A DNA stretch of 64,000 bases from Nocardiopsis sp. FR4 (GCF_009830945.1 NZ_VWVV01000003.1:248001-312000); one strand, 5' to 3'. Positions 43,412 through 51,252 are shown, counted from the first letter of the stretch. Notes: generated by a model from the letters alone, not told the origin. Numbers and translations: made by a program.

Positions 43412-44512
43412 TCAGCCCTTGAGCAGGGCGGTCTTGGACAGCGACACCCCGCCCGCGGCCTCGATGGCGTCGCGGACCTTGAGCTGGTCCTCGCACGTGG
43501 CCAGGGCCTTCTCGGTCAGGTCGGCGGTGTCGGCGGTGGTGCGCAGGATCGCCCGGAAGCGGTCGTGCAGCTCACCGCTGGTGATGTTCTGCGAGTGCAG
43601 CCAGGCCATCACCTCCTCCAGGAGTTCGGTGGAAGCGGTGTAGTTCTTGTGCAGAGCCCGGGTGAACTTCGTGGCCCCGGACAGGTTGATCACTTCGGCC
43701 ATGTCGTCTCCTTCGGTGTCGGTTCCGGTCTTGGTGGCCGGGATGGTGGCCCCGCCCCCGGACACCGGCCCCTGTCCGGGTGTCCGGGGCCCCCGGACAC
43801 CCTTATCCACCACTTGACCAGGGGTTTTCGGGGTGGTGTCCGGGGTGTCCGAGGGGACGCCAGAGCCCCCCTTGGGGGCCTTTTCCGGGGTGGACCGGCG
43901 CTTGCGCTCCAGACGGATCCGGTCGCGTTCGCCCCGCAGGCGGCCCCGCTCACCGGAGTCGTCGATCCGGCTCTCGGGGTTGAGGTCGTTCTCCAACCGC
44001 CACAGCCGACGCTCCTTGTCGGTCAGGTCCTCCCAGGCCATGGAGCGGCCGTAGCGCTCGGGGGTCTCCCACGCCATGTAGCGCGCCCCGGCCCCCTCCT
44101 TGGCGGGCTCGGGGTCGGGCACGACCCTCTCGCCTTCGGGCTCCTCGACGGAGCCGTCGCGGGCCGTGCGGCGCTCTTCCCAGCGCCGCCCGGCCTCCTC
44201 CTCGACGTGGTCCCACCACGCCCACCGGGCCCGGGCCCGCTCGCGCTTCTTGGCGGCCTTGTCCGGCCACCGCTCGCGGTGGCGCTCGGTCGCCTCGTTC
44301 CAGGAGTCGGCCCACACGGTGCGCGCCCACCCGCGAAACCCCTCCGAGGGCTTGAGGTCAGCGCGGGCGGCCTTGGCCTCGCGCTCGCGGATGCGCGCCA
44401 TGCGCCGCAAGTGGCTCGGGGGTACGGTGCCCTTCCAGGCGTGGATCGCCGCTTCGGCGGACTTGCCGAGCACCGCGGTGAAGACGGCCCAGGCGAAGAA
44501 CAGCTCGAACAC
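43412..44512 (-). CDS. Basic membrane-anchored spd-like transfer protein
   Basis: The 366-residue product has a short N-terminal membrane segment (FFAWAVFTAVLG), a long strongly basic alpha-helical region (about residues 35-130), an Arg/Asp/Glu-rich middle, a Pro/Gly/Thr-rich linker, and a C-terminal helical domain beginning DDMAEVINLSGATKF. The linker is encoded by DNA with six copies of a GTGTCCGG/CCGGACAC motif (43759-43852). Position and composition fit plasmid-spread (spd) proteins of AICEs. GTG 44512 lies 6 bases after the preceding stop. A start at the internal DDMAEV methionine would give a separate small protein. Confidence 0.6.
   Translation of the reverse strand: MFELFFAWAVFTAVLGKSAEAAIHAWKGTVPPSHLRRMARIREREAKAARADLKPSEGFRGWARTVWADSWNEATERHRERWPDKAAKKRERARARWAWWDHVEEEAGRRWEERRTARDGSVEEPEGERVVPDPEPAKEGAGARYMAWETPERYGRSMAWEDLTDKERRLWRLENDLNPESRIDDSGERGRLRGERDRIRLERKRRSTPEKAPKGGSGVPSDTPDTTPKTPGQVVDKGVRGPRTPGQGPVSGGGATIPATKTGTDTEGDDMAEVINLSGATKFTRALHKNYTASTELLEEVMAWLHSQNITSGELHDRFRAILRTTADTADLTEKALATCEDQLKVRDAIEAAGGVSLSKTALLKG
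43759..43852. repeat. Cluster of GTGTCCGG/CCGGACAC motifs, copy set A
   Basis: Six direct or inverted occurrences of the 7-8 base core lie within about 95 bases inside the linker-coding part of the 43412-44512 gene. A second cluster occurs at 45450-45529. Short repeat clusters like this resemble cis-acting transfer (clt/TRS) sites that TraB-like motors bind, but codon and Pro/Gly composition could also create them. Confidence 0.5.
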
Positions 44513-44518
44513 GTCCGC

Positions 44519-44911
44519 TCACCGCCCCATCTGCGACAGGGCGGTCTCGGCTTCCACGGCGACACCGCTGACCAGATCGAGCGGGACCAGGAACGGCCCG
44601 GCGGCCAGGAGGAAGAACGTGGGCGCGAGGAAGCCCACGATGACGTTGAACTTCTTGATCCCCTTCTCCTGGAAGTCGAACCAGAGCAGCACGCTGGCGA
44701 TCGAGGCCAGGACCAGGTTGATCGAGACCCACGCGGCGACCTGGTCCAGCCGGGCCAGCAGCGGGCCGCCGAGCTCGGCGATGGGGTAGGCCACGCTGAA
44801 CCCGGCCACCACGGCCGCGCCCAACATGAACCGGTTGAACTTCTTCTTCATCCACAGGCCGATGAGCAGCCCGAGGGCGATCGCGCCGATGATGGAGAAC
44901 GCTCCCCACAT
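44519..44911 (-). CDS. Four-helix membrane protein, spd-like
   Basis: The 130-residue protein is almost entirely hydrophobic, with four predicted membrane helices and short Lys-rich loops (MKKKFNRF after the first, EKGIKKF before the fourth). AGGAG lies 8 bases before the ATG. Multi-pass proteins of this size next to traB are typical spread proteins of actinomycete plasmids. Confidence 0.65.
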   Translation of the reverse strand: MWGAFSIIGAIALGLLIGLWMKKKFNRFMLGAAVVAGFSVAYPIAELGGPLLARLDQVAAWVSINLVLASIASVLLWFDFQEKGIKKFNVIVGFLAPTFFLLAAGPFLVPLDLVSGVAVEAETALSQMGR

Positions 44912-44953
44912 GGCAGGGGCTCCTTTCCTTTGAGAAATGTGCAGGTCAGATGA

Positions 44954-45583
44954 CTAGAACCAGGTCGACAGGGCCGACCAGGTGGCGGTGATGGGCCAGG
45001 CCGGGACGCGCACGAGCACTCCCAGGACCTCGGGGGCGTAGGGGATCTGCCAAGTGAGCGAGAGCAGCACCAGGGCGGTGATCCATCGGGTGGGTCGCTC
45101 CCCGATCCACTCCAGGGCGTAGGCCGCGATCGAGGTGGGCAGCGACACCGCGAAGAACGCGACCAGGGCGGCCTTGCGGGCCCACCCCTGCTCGGGCCCC
45201 CACGCGCCCTCGCGGGCGTAGGCGAACTGCTTGGACAGCGACGGCCGGTCGGTGTTCCAGATCTCGGGCGGAACGAAGGAGTCCTTGGCCCACCGCCCCA
45301 GGCGCTCGCCGACGCCGGGGCCGACCTTGACCGGCGCGGTGTCCTCATCGACCACCGCGACCTGCGCGGAGGTCGACGCGGCCTTCTTCGACGGCGGCGC
45401 CGGGGCCCGTTCGGGGGCCGCCGGAGTCGCTTCGCGGCGGGGTGCGGGGGTGTCCGACCCGGACGTCCCCCCGGACACCCGCACACCTATGCTGACCTGC
45501 GCAGAAGCGAGGGTGTCCGGGGTGTCCGGGGCAGCGGGAGACCCCCACAGGGAGGGGGCCCGGGACGGGTCACGGCGGGTCAT
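44954..45583 (-). CDS. Membrane protein with Pro/Ala-rich N-terminus, transfer operon
   Basis: The 209-residue product has a disordered, Pro/Ala/Ser-rich N-terminal half (about residues 8-90), a conserved-looking FVPPEIWNTDRPSL, then two to three hydrophobic helices (about 138-200). GGAGG precedes ATG 45583 by 7 bases, and the ATG overlaps the preceding stop (ATGA). The longer frame to 46114 is rejected because its first half is Arg/Ala shadow sequence. Its coding DNA contains the second GTGTCCGG cluster (45450-45529). Confidence 0.6.
   Translation of the reverse strand: MTRRDPSRAPSLWGSPAAPDTPDTLASAQVSIGVRVSGGTSGSDTPAPRREATPAAPERAPAPPSKKAASTSAQVAVVDEDTAPVKVGPGVGERLGRWAKDSFVPPEIWNTDRPSLSKQFAYAREGAWGPEQGWARKAALVAFFAVSLPTSIAAYALEWIGERPTRWITALVLLSLTWQIPYAPEVLGVLVRVPAWPITATWSALSTWF
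45450..45529. repeat. Cluster of GTGTCCGG/CCGGACAC motifs, copy set B
   Basis: About five GGACRYCC/GTGTCCG-type motifs lie in 80 bases, including GACCCGGA at 45457-45464, the octamer reported as the TraB recognition sequence of plasmid pSVH1. It lies within the coding region of the 44954-45583 gene. Confidence 0.45.
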
Positions 45584-45777
45584 ACGGAAACCTCCAGGTC
45601 GTCGAACAGCGCAGGCTGCTCGGTGGTGGGGCAGATCTCGGCCAGGTGCTCGGCCTCCTGGTCGGCGGCGAGCGGGCGAGTGCGCACGATGTCGCCGCGC
45701 CACCCGCAAGAGCACTGGGGCCAGTGCAGGACCCACTCGGGGACCGGCACCGGCTCGATACGGGTGCGGTGGTTCAC
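45580..45777 (-). CDS. Small CxCG zinc-finger-like protein
   Basis: The 65-residue product has CSCGWRGD after a WVLHWPQ stretch, a pattern of small zinc-binding proteins in AICEs. The second half is AEHLAEICP...LFDDLEVSV. The GTG start overlaps the previous stop as GTGA and its own stop overlaps the next start as ATGA, so it is part of a translationally coupled chain. Confidence 0.65.
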   Translation of the reverse strand: MNHRTRIEPVPVPEWVLHWPQCSCGWRGDIVRTRPLAADQEAEHLAEICPTTEQPALFDDLEVSV

Positions 45778-46190
45778 GCGGCCACCGCCAGAGCGTCGGC
45801 CTCGGGTGCCTCGAACGTGGCGCACCCGTCGGGACAGCACCTGTCGTTGCTGGTCGGCAGGCAGAACTCCCACACCCGCCCGCAGTCGCGGCAGGTGTGG
45901 CGGGCCAGCTCCGCACGGGCCAGGGCACGCTCTTGGGCGGGGGTGAGGGGGCGCACCGGGCGAGCCAGCGAGCGCCGGTACAGGGCTGCGGTGCGGACCC
46001 CGTTGCGGTTGCCCGCGCGGTTGGACCGCCACATGATCTGCGCGGCCACCTCCAGGCCCGCAATCGAGAGCCCTTCAGCCCGCAGTTGGGCTTTGGTGCG
46101 CAGGTCCGGGTCACCGACCCAGCCCCACGGGTAGGTCGGCAGGCCGTGTCGGGATCCGGTCGGGTCGTAGTACGGATGGCCGGTAGCCAC
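45774..46190 (-). CDS. RRQRL-type zinc-binding protein
   Basis: The 138-residue protein belongs by pattern to the RRQRL-motif zinc-binding family common in Streptomyces mobile elements. The N-terminal half has GLPTYPWGWVGDP and LRAEGLSIAG...AQIMW; the C-terminal half has a four-Cys module (HTCRDCGRVWEFCL...CCPDGC). GTG 46190 has AAGGAG 6 bases upstream; the ATG at 46211 does not. It is the first gene after a 358-base gap with a strong hairpin, and its stop overlaps the next gene. Confidence 0.75.
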   Translation of the reverse strand: MATGHPYYDPTGSRHGLPTYPWGWVGDPDLRTKAQLRAEGLSIAGLEVAAQIMWRSNRAGNRNGVRTAALYRRSLARPVRPLTPAQERALARAELARHTCRDCGRVWEFCLPTSNDRCCPDGCATFEAPEADALAVAA

Positions 46191-46548
46191 GTGGGTCTCC
46201 TTCCTGGTCATAAGGGGTCAAGGGCCGCCACAGACAAGCTGTGACGGCCCCGCTTCGGCCCCGGCCGGTGGGCGGGGCTCGCGGGCGTGGTCCGGGCAGG
46301 TCGATGAAGGCCTCCTTCGCGAGTGAGGGGGTGTACTCGATCGGGCACCGTGGCCGGTTCGCGCGGCGCCACCTCGCCCCGTCCGGGGGCGGCAGTGGTT
46401 CGCGCGGCGCCGGAGCGGTGCGCACACCCACCCCGCTCAGGCGGGCGGGGTGGGTGTGCGCACCCGCCGGAGCGGGTGGTGGGCACCCCTGGGCACCTCC
46501 AGGTCAGGAGGGGTGCCCAGGGGTGCCCAGGTAGGTGGGCGGTCAGGA
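46191..46548. other. Intergenic region, 358 bases, with strong hairpin and G-rich repeats
   Basis: No gene supported. It holds the hairpin at 46417-46464 and, next to it, repeated GGGTGCCC/GGGCACCC units (46488-46532) that continue inside the following gene. Promoter signals for the downstream chain are not obvious. Confidence 0.45.
46417..46464 (-). terminator. Perfect 20-bp stem-loop after the SpdB-like gene
   Basis: Arms 46417-46436 and 46445-46464 are exact complements with an 8-base loop. It lies 85 bases beyond the stop at 46549. No T-run follows, but actinomycete terminators often lack one. The symmetry also allows bidirectional action. Confidence 0.7.
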
Positions 46549-47748
46549 CTAGGACTGGGTCTGCTTCATCTCGGGGGGCAGGTGGCGGTTGACCGTGCGG
46601 CGGCTCACCCCAGCGGCCTCGGCCACGGCCGAGATCGAGGGCGCCTTCCCGCCCACGCTCAGACGCCGGTAGGCCTCCAGCACCAGGCGGCGGTTGCGCT
46701 CGCCCTCGCTCAGGCCGGTGTCACCGGGGGTGGGCACCCTGGGCACCCGCTGGTCAGCGGGGTGGGCACCCCGGGCCGGAGCCTGCTTCTGCGGGAAGCC
46801 GAACCCCGCCACCGGGGTCCCCACGCCCCCGGTCGAGGGCGGGGTGTCCAGCCCCGACAGGTCGTCGGGCACCTGCGAGGCGGCCTCGTGGTGGCCACCG
46901 GCGGGCAGCTCGGTCACGGTGTAGACCGGAGCGGCCAGACGGATCTTGTTGCGCAGCTTGAGCCGCTGCACCTCGATGTCGGCGGCGCCCTCATCCACCG
47001 CCATCTGCTGCTCGGCCTGGCGGCGGATCTCAGCCAGGGCCCGCTGCTGCTCGGCGTGCGCCCTGGCCGCCTCCAACGCCAGCTCCTTCTCGGTCTTGGC
47101 ACTGACGTAGGCGGCCTCGCGCTCCAGAGCGGCCAGCTCGGCCCGCTGCTCCTCGGTCAGGTCCGTCGACAGCTCCCGCTGGCGGCGCTCGTCCTCCTCC
47201 TCGCGGCGGCGGGCCTCCTCCTCGGCCTGGCGCTGGGCCTCAGCCGCGGCCCGGGCGGCGGCGGCCTCGGCCTCCAGGCGGGTCCGGGTCTCCTCCGCGC
47301 GCAGCCGGGTCTGCCAGTGCCACCCGGCCTTGGCGGCCAGCGGCAGTGCGGCCAGGGCCGCCAGCGGCAGGAAGGTGAGCGCGCCGTGCACCGCGATCAC
47401 CACGGCGGTCAGCGTGGCCAGCCCCCACCCGGTCGCGGTGAGCCCGTGGCTGAGCTGGCCGGTGCGCCCGGCCCGCTGCCACTCGGTGGCCAGGACGTAG
47501 AGCCAGACCAGCTCCGCACCCGCCCCGGCCGCGATGGCGACCGCGGCCGGGGCGGCCGGGGTGGCCAGGTCGTAGACCGACCAGGTCGTGAACACCACCG
47601 ACGCCAGGGTGACCAGGGCGGCGATGGCGGTGGTCGGGTTGATCCCGGCGCCTGTCGGCGCCACCACGGCGGCGGGCTGCGGGGCCGGCGGGGTGACGGC
47701 CTCGGGCGGCGGTTCGGGGTTGGCGGTCTTCTTCCACAGGAGCTTCAT
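46549..47748 (-). CDS. SpdB-like transfer protein with coiled coil and HTH
   Basis: The 399-residue protein has four hydrophobic helices (about residues 35-145), a long Glu/Arg/Ala coiled coil (about 150-275) and a C-terminal HTH (APSISAVAEAAGVSRRTVNRH). This is the arrangement of SpdB/SpdB2-type plasmid-spread proteins, which help move incoming DNA along hyphae. ATG 47748 overlaps the preceding small gene as ATGA. DNA coding for the linker carries several GGGCACCC/GGGTGCCC units. Confidence 0.75.
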   Translation of the reverse strand: MKLLWKKTANPEPPPEAVTPPAPQPAAVVAPTGAGINPTTAIAALVTLASVVFTTWSVYDLATPAAPAAVAIAAGAGAELVWLYVLATEWQRAGRTGQLSHGLTATGWGLATLTAVVIAVHGALTFLPLAALAALPLAAKAGWHWQTRLRAEETRTRLEAEAAAARAAAEAQRQAEEEARRREEEDERRQRELSTDLTEEQRAELAALEREAAYVSAKTEKELALEAARAHAEQQRALAEIRRQAEQQMAVDEGAADIEVQRLKLRNKIRLAAPVYTVTELPAGGHHEAASQVPDDLSGLDTPPSTGGVGTPVAGFGFPQKQAPARGAHPADQRVPRVPTPGDTGLSEGERNRRLVLEAYRRLSVGGKAPSISAVAEAAGVSRRTVNRHLPPEMKQTQS

Positions 47749-47900
47749 CGGTCAGCCCTCCTCGGGGCGCGTCGGGCGGTGCTGGCGGGTTGGGGCAGGG
47801 GGTGTTCGGTCAGGACCAGGTCGCGGCCGGTGGCGGCCAGGAGCACGGCGGTGATGGTGCACAGCACCGCGGCGGCGGCGAGGATCAGCACGGTGCTCAC
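47745..47900 (-). CDS. Very small single-pass membrane protein
   Basis: This 51-residue protein starts with GTG 47900, overlapping the preceding stop (GTGA). It has one hydrophobic helix (STVLILAAAAVLCTITAVLL) and a basic tail, and its stop overlaps the SpdB-like start (ATGA). Tight coupling and coding-type third-position GC support it. Confidence 0.6.
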   Translation of the reverse strand: MSTVLILAAAAVLCTITAVLLAATGRDLVLTEHPLPQPASTARRAPRRADR

Positions 47901-48007
47901 TGGGCGGCTCCGCAGTGGCAGACCCAGGAGGCGCGGAAGACGTCCCAGCTCATCGCGGTGCCACAGTGCGTGGGCGGGTTCAGGCGGGCCAGGAGGCGGC
48001 GGATCAT
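47897..48007 (-). CDS. 36-residue CxCG protein
   Basis: ATG 48007 overlaps the preceding stop (ATGA) and the gene's stop overlaps the next start (GTGA). The product has a basic start (MIRRLLARLN), then HCGTAMSWDVFRASWVCHCG, resembling tiny zinc-ribbon-like proteins found in Streptomyces transfer operons. Support is mainly from overlaps and composition. Confidence 0.55.
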   Translation of the reverse strand: MIRRLLARLNPPTHCGTAMSWDVFRASWVCHCGAAQ

Positions 48008-48420
48008 GCGGCGGCCCCCCGCTCCCCGTAGTCGTCGGCGGCGGGCCAGTAGCCGTCGGTGTCCACCGACACCAGGGCCAGGAGCGCGGTGTGCAGCTCC
48101 TCCTCCGGCGTCAGGTACCGGTCGGCCAGGACCTGGTCGACGTCGCGCACCACCGGCCGGGCGGTGGGGGTCTCGGCCAACGGCAGCAGGCGGACGTCGT
48201 CGGCCAGCTGCTCGCGCACCTCGACAGCGACCGCGGGGTCGTCCCACCCGTCGTCACCGTTCAGCGCCTCGTGCACGTCCCAGGAGGGGTGCTCGTAGGG
48301 GTCGGCGCCGACCATCTGGCTGTTGTCGGCGTCCCAGAACCGCGGGCTGTGCGCCTGGACGGCGAGCGCCTCCTCAACGGCATCCAGCGGATCGCGGTAG
48401 GTAGGCTCGTCCTCGTACAT
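48004..48420 (-). CDS. Acidic protein of unknown function, transfer operon
   Basis: The 138-residue product (ATG 48420, GGAGG 7 bases upstream) is rich in Asp/Glu with segments AVEEALAVQAHSPRFWDAD and VRDVDQVLADRYLTPEEELH. No family recognised. A frame open to 48498 adds residues without a ribosome site. It heads the four-gene overlapping chain ending in the SpdB-like gene. Confidence 0.55.
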   Translation of the reverse strand: MYEDEPTYRDPLDAVEEALAVQAHSPRFWDADNSQMVGADPYEHPSWDVHEALNGDDGWDDPAVAVEVREQLADDVRLLPLAETPTARPVVRDVDQVLADRYLTPEEELHTALLALVSVDTDGYWPAADDYGERGAAA

Positions 48421-48516
48421 CTGTGATTCCTCCAGGTCAATGGATCGGTATCGGATGTGCAGAGCCCCGCCCGGGCCGTCATCCCTGGCGGGGCTCACTG
48501 CGTTGTTCGGTGGCGG

Positions 48517-49131
48517 TCAGATGACGACGGGCGTGTCCTCGTCCTCCTCCTCGTCGTGGTCCTGGCGCAGGGCGATCTCGCGGACTCGCTGCTCACGTTC
48601 CTCCCGATGCGCCAGGGCGATGTCGGCGTCGGTCAGGCCGTAGCGGTCCATCAGGACCCGGGTCAGGTCCGGGCCGGACAGGCCGGGAAGGGAGGGGCCG
48701 GACACGTACAGCGGGGTGTTGTCCAGGTAGTAGGTGCCGCCCCGGAGGGACAGCTCCCCCGCGAACATGCTCAGGGGCATCGCGAGGATGGCCTGCGCGG
48801 CGGCGGCCCGAGCAGCTTGGCCCGCCTCGTACTCGCGGTCCGAGGGGTAGGTGGACGGGGAGCGCCACAGGGTGCGCCAGGCAGCCCGCGCCCGGCGGCG
48901 GGCGGGGACGGTCTCGGCGTGTCGGTAGGCCTCCAGCTCCCGCTCCAGGCGCTCGACCTGCTCACCCCGGACCACGGCCTCCCCGGCCGCGTCCCAGCGG
49001 GCGCGGCTCTCGTCCTCGACCCGGTCGCGCAGGCGGGCGTTCTCGCGGTCGCGGTCGGCGATCCGGTCGCGGACGGTGCGGAGTTCCTCTTCCAGGGCGG
49101 TGATGCGGTCCTGGCATCGGCGGTGCAGCAT
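48517..49131 (-). CDS. Coiled-coil protein, transfer operon
   Basis: The 204-residue product starts with a long coiled coil (RITALEEELRTVRDRIADRD...VERLERELEAYRH), followed by a helical domain with TYYLDNTPLYVSGPSLPG and RVLMDRYGLTDADIALAHRE, and an acidic end. ATG 49131 overlaps the preceding stop as TGATG. The longer frame to 50070 is the shadow of upstream genes. Function unknown. Confidence 0.6.
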   Translation of the reverse strand: MLHRRCQDRITALEEELRTVRDRIADRDRENARLRDRVEDESRARWDAAGEAVVRGEQVERLERELEAYRHAETVPARRRARAAWRTLWRSPSTYPSDREYEAGQAARAAAAQAILAMPLSMFAGELSLRGGTYYLDNTPLYVSGPSLPGLSGPDLTRVLMDRYGLTDADIALAHREEREQRVREIALRQDHDEEEDEDTPVVI

Positions 49132-49538
49132 CAGGCGGCGCTCCCAACGGTGTCGTGGCCCTCGCGGGTGTAGCCGCAGGTGTCGCAGATCTCGCGGGCC
49201 GTGGGGGTGTAGGTGGCGCACGCCGTGCACCGCCAGGTCGCGGCGGCCAGAGCGGCGCGGCGCTCGGTCAGCGCGGCGATCTGCGCGTCCAGCAGGGCGA
49301 GCTGGTCGACGGCCCCGGTCACCAGCAGCAGGCCCTCGCGGATCGAGGTGGTGGTGTAGCCGACCGCGTCCAGGGCGGGGGCGGGGTTGTTGGAGTAGAG
49401 GCGGCGGTCGTAGCGGACCAGGACCCCGCCGGAGGTGGCGGTGACGCTGATGATCGCGATGTCGCCGGAGTAGGTCTCGGCGATGGTGCGGATCTCGGGG
49501 ACGTCGGCCTTGGTGGGCATCGTGCGTGTGAGCTGCAT
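49131..49538 (-). CDS. Zinc-ribbon protein, transfer operon
   Basis: The 135-residue protein has a first half with beta-like sequence (IAIISVTATSGGVLVRYDRR), a short coiled coil (LALLDAQIAALTERRAAL) and a C-terminal zinc ribbon (WRCTACATYTP, CDTCGYTREG). It looks like a conserved actinomycete element protein; its role is unknown. Its stop overlaps the next gene. Confidence 0.6.
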   Translation of the reverse strand: MQLTRTMPTKADVPEIRTIAETYSGDIAIISVTATSGGVLVRYDRRLYSNNPAPALDAVGYTTTSIREGLLLVTGAVDQLALLDAQIAALTERRAALAAATWRCTACATYTPTAREICDTCGYTREGHDTVGSAA

Positions 49539-49565
49539 GGACGTGGGTCCTCTCTTGTGTGCTGG

Positions 49566-50237
49566 TCAGGCGGCGATGTCGTAGGTGGTGAGCAGGTACT
49601 GGGCGCGGGCCCGGCGGCGCTCGGAGCCCCGCTCGGCGGCCCGGCGCAGCAGGCCGGTCAGGCCCCGGCGCAGGGCGTGGGGGGTGGCCCACCGCTGCAC
49701 GAGGCGGTCGACGGTGTCCTTGGTGGCGCCGGTCAGACCCGCGATGCCCGCCCAGACGCGGACCTGGTGGCGGTCGCTGCGGGCGGCCGGGGTGTCGTCC
49801 TCGGGCTCCTCGGACGGGTGGTCTGGCAGCACCGTCTGGGGGGCGTCGGGGGCGGTGGGCTCGCCGTAGATGCGGACCTCGGGGTCGTAGACCGCGTGCG
49901 GGTTGGTCGGTGCGGAGGGCTCGTCGTTGGCGGGTTCGGTGACCGCGGGGAGCAGCGGGGTGATGTCGGTGATCCCGGCAGCGGACGCCTTCTCCCGGAG
50001 GAAGTCGACGTCCTCGGGGCGGGTCTCCTCCCACAGCGCGTGCTGGAGGCGCTCGTGCTCGGCCCGCCACACGCGCTCGGGCTGGAGCATCATGTCCGCA
50101 GCCTTGCGGCCGCCGGCCTGCTCGATCGCCACGGCGATGTCCCAGTCGGCCGTGGTGGTGCCGCCCTCGCGGGCCACGCGGATCACGTCGGCGCGGGTAG
50201 CGCCGGTGCGCTTCATGACCTCCGTGATCACCGACAT
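49566..50237 (-). CDS. First gene of the repressed transfer operon, unknown function
   Basis: The 223-residue product has an N-terminal HTH-like part (GATRADVIRVAREGGTTTADW) and a C-terminal helical domain (VRVWAGIAGLTGATKDTVDR ... TGLLRRAAERG). GGAGG precedes the ATG. It is nearest to the GntR-controlled promoter (50335-50363) and so is the promoter-proximal gene of the minus-strand operon. No family recognised. Confidence 0.6.
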   Translation of the reverse strand: MSVITEVMKRTGATRADVIRVAREGGTTTADWDIAVAIEQAGGRKAADMMLQPERVWRAEHERLQHALWEETRPEDVDFLREKASAAGITDITPLLPAVTEPANDEPSAPTNPHAVYDPEVRIYGEPTAPDAPQTVLPDHPSEEPEDDTPAARSDRHQVRVWAGIAGLTGATKDTVDRLVQRWATPHALRRGLTGLLRRAAERGSERRRARAQYLLTTYDIAA

Positions 50238-50332
50238 GTCGGTCCTCCGTTCGCTACGCGTGTCCGCTGGTCAAAGAAGTGGCCGCGACGGAGCTGGTGC
50301 TCTGCCGGGGTTTTCTTTGCGACCCACTAGAG

Positions 50333-50363
50333 ATACTATCTCTCACAAGAGATAGTATGTCAA
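50333..50363 (-). promoter_or_regulatory. Transfer-operon promoter with overlapping GntR operator
   Basis: A perfect 11-bp inverted repeat ATACTATCTCT / AGAGATAGTAT (50333-50343 and 50348-50358) with a 4-base spacer lies between the divergent GntR and transfer genes. On the minus strand a TTGACA (-35; 50363-50358) is followed after 17 bases by GATAGT (-10; 50340-50335). The operator therefore fills the promoter spacer, as expected for direct repression. Confidence 0.75.
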
Positions 50364-50408
50364 GCAGGTTGCTATAAAGGGTTGTGACGAAGGGAAGAAG
50401 CCACCGAC

Positions 50409-51164
50409 ATGACCCGATTTCGAGAGATCGCTGCGGAGATACGTGATCGCATCTCCGCAGGCAGTGAGGGCTACAGCCCTGGTGACCGCCTGCCGCCACA
50501 GAAGGCGCTGGCGGAGGAGTTCGCCGTGTCTCAGCCGGTGGTGCAGCGCGCCATCTTGGTGCTGCGCGCGGAAGGACTTGTCCGGATCGAGAGGGGGACC
50601 GGCACAGTGGTGCACGAGATCCAGCCGATCGTGCGTAACGCCACAGCGCGGTACACGAAGACGGCACGCGAACAGGGACAGTCGCGAGGTGCTTTCGCGA
50701 CGGAGGTCCGCAACTTGGGCCACACGCCGCGAAGCGAACTGGTGAAGCTCGGCCCAGTGAGCCCGCCCCAGGAGATCGCAGAGATCTTCGGATTCGGCAG
50801 GGATGACGTCGCAGCCATCCGGCACCGGCACATGAAGGCCGACGACACCCCGGTGCAGATCGCTACGTCCTACGTGCCGTGGACCATCGCGAAGGACACA
50901 CCCATTACGCAGGAAGACACCGGACCGGGGGGCACCTACTCCCGTCTGGAGGAGCTTGGGCACCGCGTCACACGCTTCACTGAGCGCATCCGTACTCGTC
51001 CGCCAACAGAGGAGGAGGCCGGTTTCCTACGCCTGGGGGAAGACCAGCCGGTCTACTCCGTGCTGCACATCGCGTACACCGAGGACGGCACGCCCGTGGA
51101 AGTCACGCAGCACGTCATGCCCACGTTCCAGTGGATTCTGGAGTACGAGTGGGCTGCAGATTGA
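50409..51164 (+). CDS. GntR/UTRA-family repressor (KorSA-like role)
   Basis: The 251-residue product has an N-terminal GntR winged helix (RFREIAAEIRDRI ... LPPQKALAEEFAVSQPVVQRA, wing GTGTVVHE) and a C-terminal UTRA domain (VAAIRHRHMKADDTPVQIATSYVP, EDGTPVEVTQHV). AICE-encoded GntR proteins such as KorSA repress replication and transfer genes; the operator in the adjacent divergent promoter supports that here. The start ATG follows a GAAGGGAAG ribosome site. A 38-base palindrome lies about 50 bases beyond the stop. Confidence 0.85.
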   Translation: MTRFREIAAEIRDRISAGSEGYSPGDRLPPQKALAEEFAVSQPVVQRAILVLRAEGLVRIERGTGTVVHEIQPIVRNATARYTKTAREQGQSRGAFATEVRNLGHTPRSELVKLGPVSPPQEIAEIFGFGRDDVAAIRHRHMKADDTPVQIATSYVPWTIAKDTPITQEDTGPGGTYSRLEELGHRVTRFTERIRTRPPTEEEAGFLRLGEDQPVYSVLHIAYTEDGTPVEVTQHVMPTFQWILEYEWAAD

Positions 51165-51214
51165 CGGGGTTAATCGCATGACTTCACGGTGGCGGAAGCG
51201 CCCCTGAGCTGCGA

Positions 51215-51252
51215 GTGGCATCTGGGGGCACCGCGGTGCCCCCAGATGCCAC
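51215..51252 (+). terminator. 38-base perfect palindrome after the GntR gene
   Basis: Two exact 19-base arms meet at 51233/51234. As a hairpin it would be very strong and bidirectional. Position beyond the repressor stop suggests transcription termination. Confidence 0.65.

Noticed and set aside
40639..43422. 927-residue plus-strand ORF
   Set aside because: Antisense shadow of the TraB-like gene; Gly/Arg/His-rich without recognisable domains and with poor frame bias.
43304..44953. 549-residue plus-strand ORF, and 46450-48426 (658 residues)
   Set aside because: Antisense to the spd-like genes; extreme Gly/Arg/Leu bias typical of shadows.
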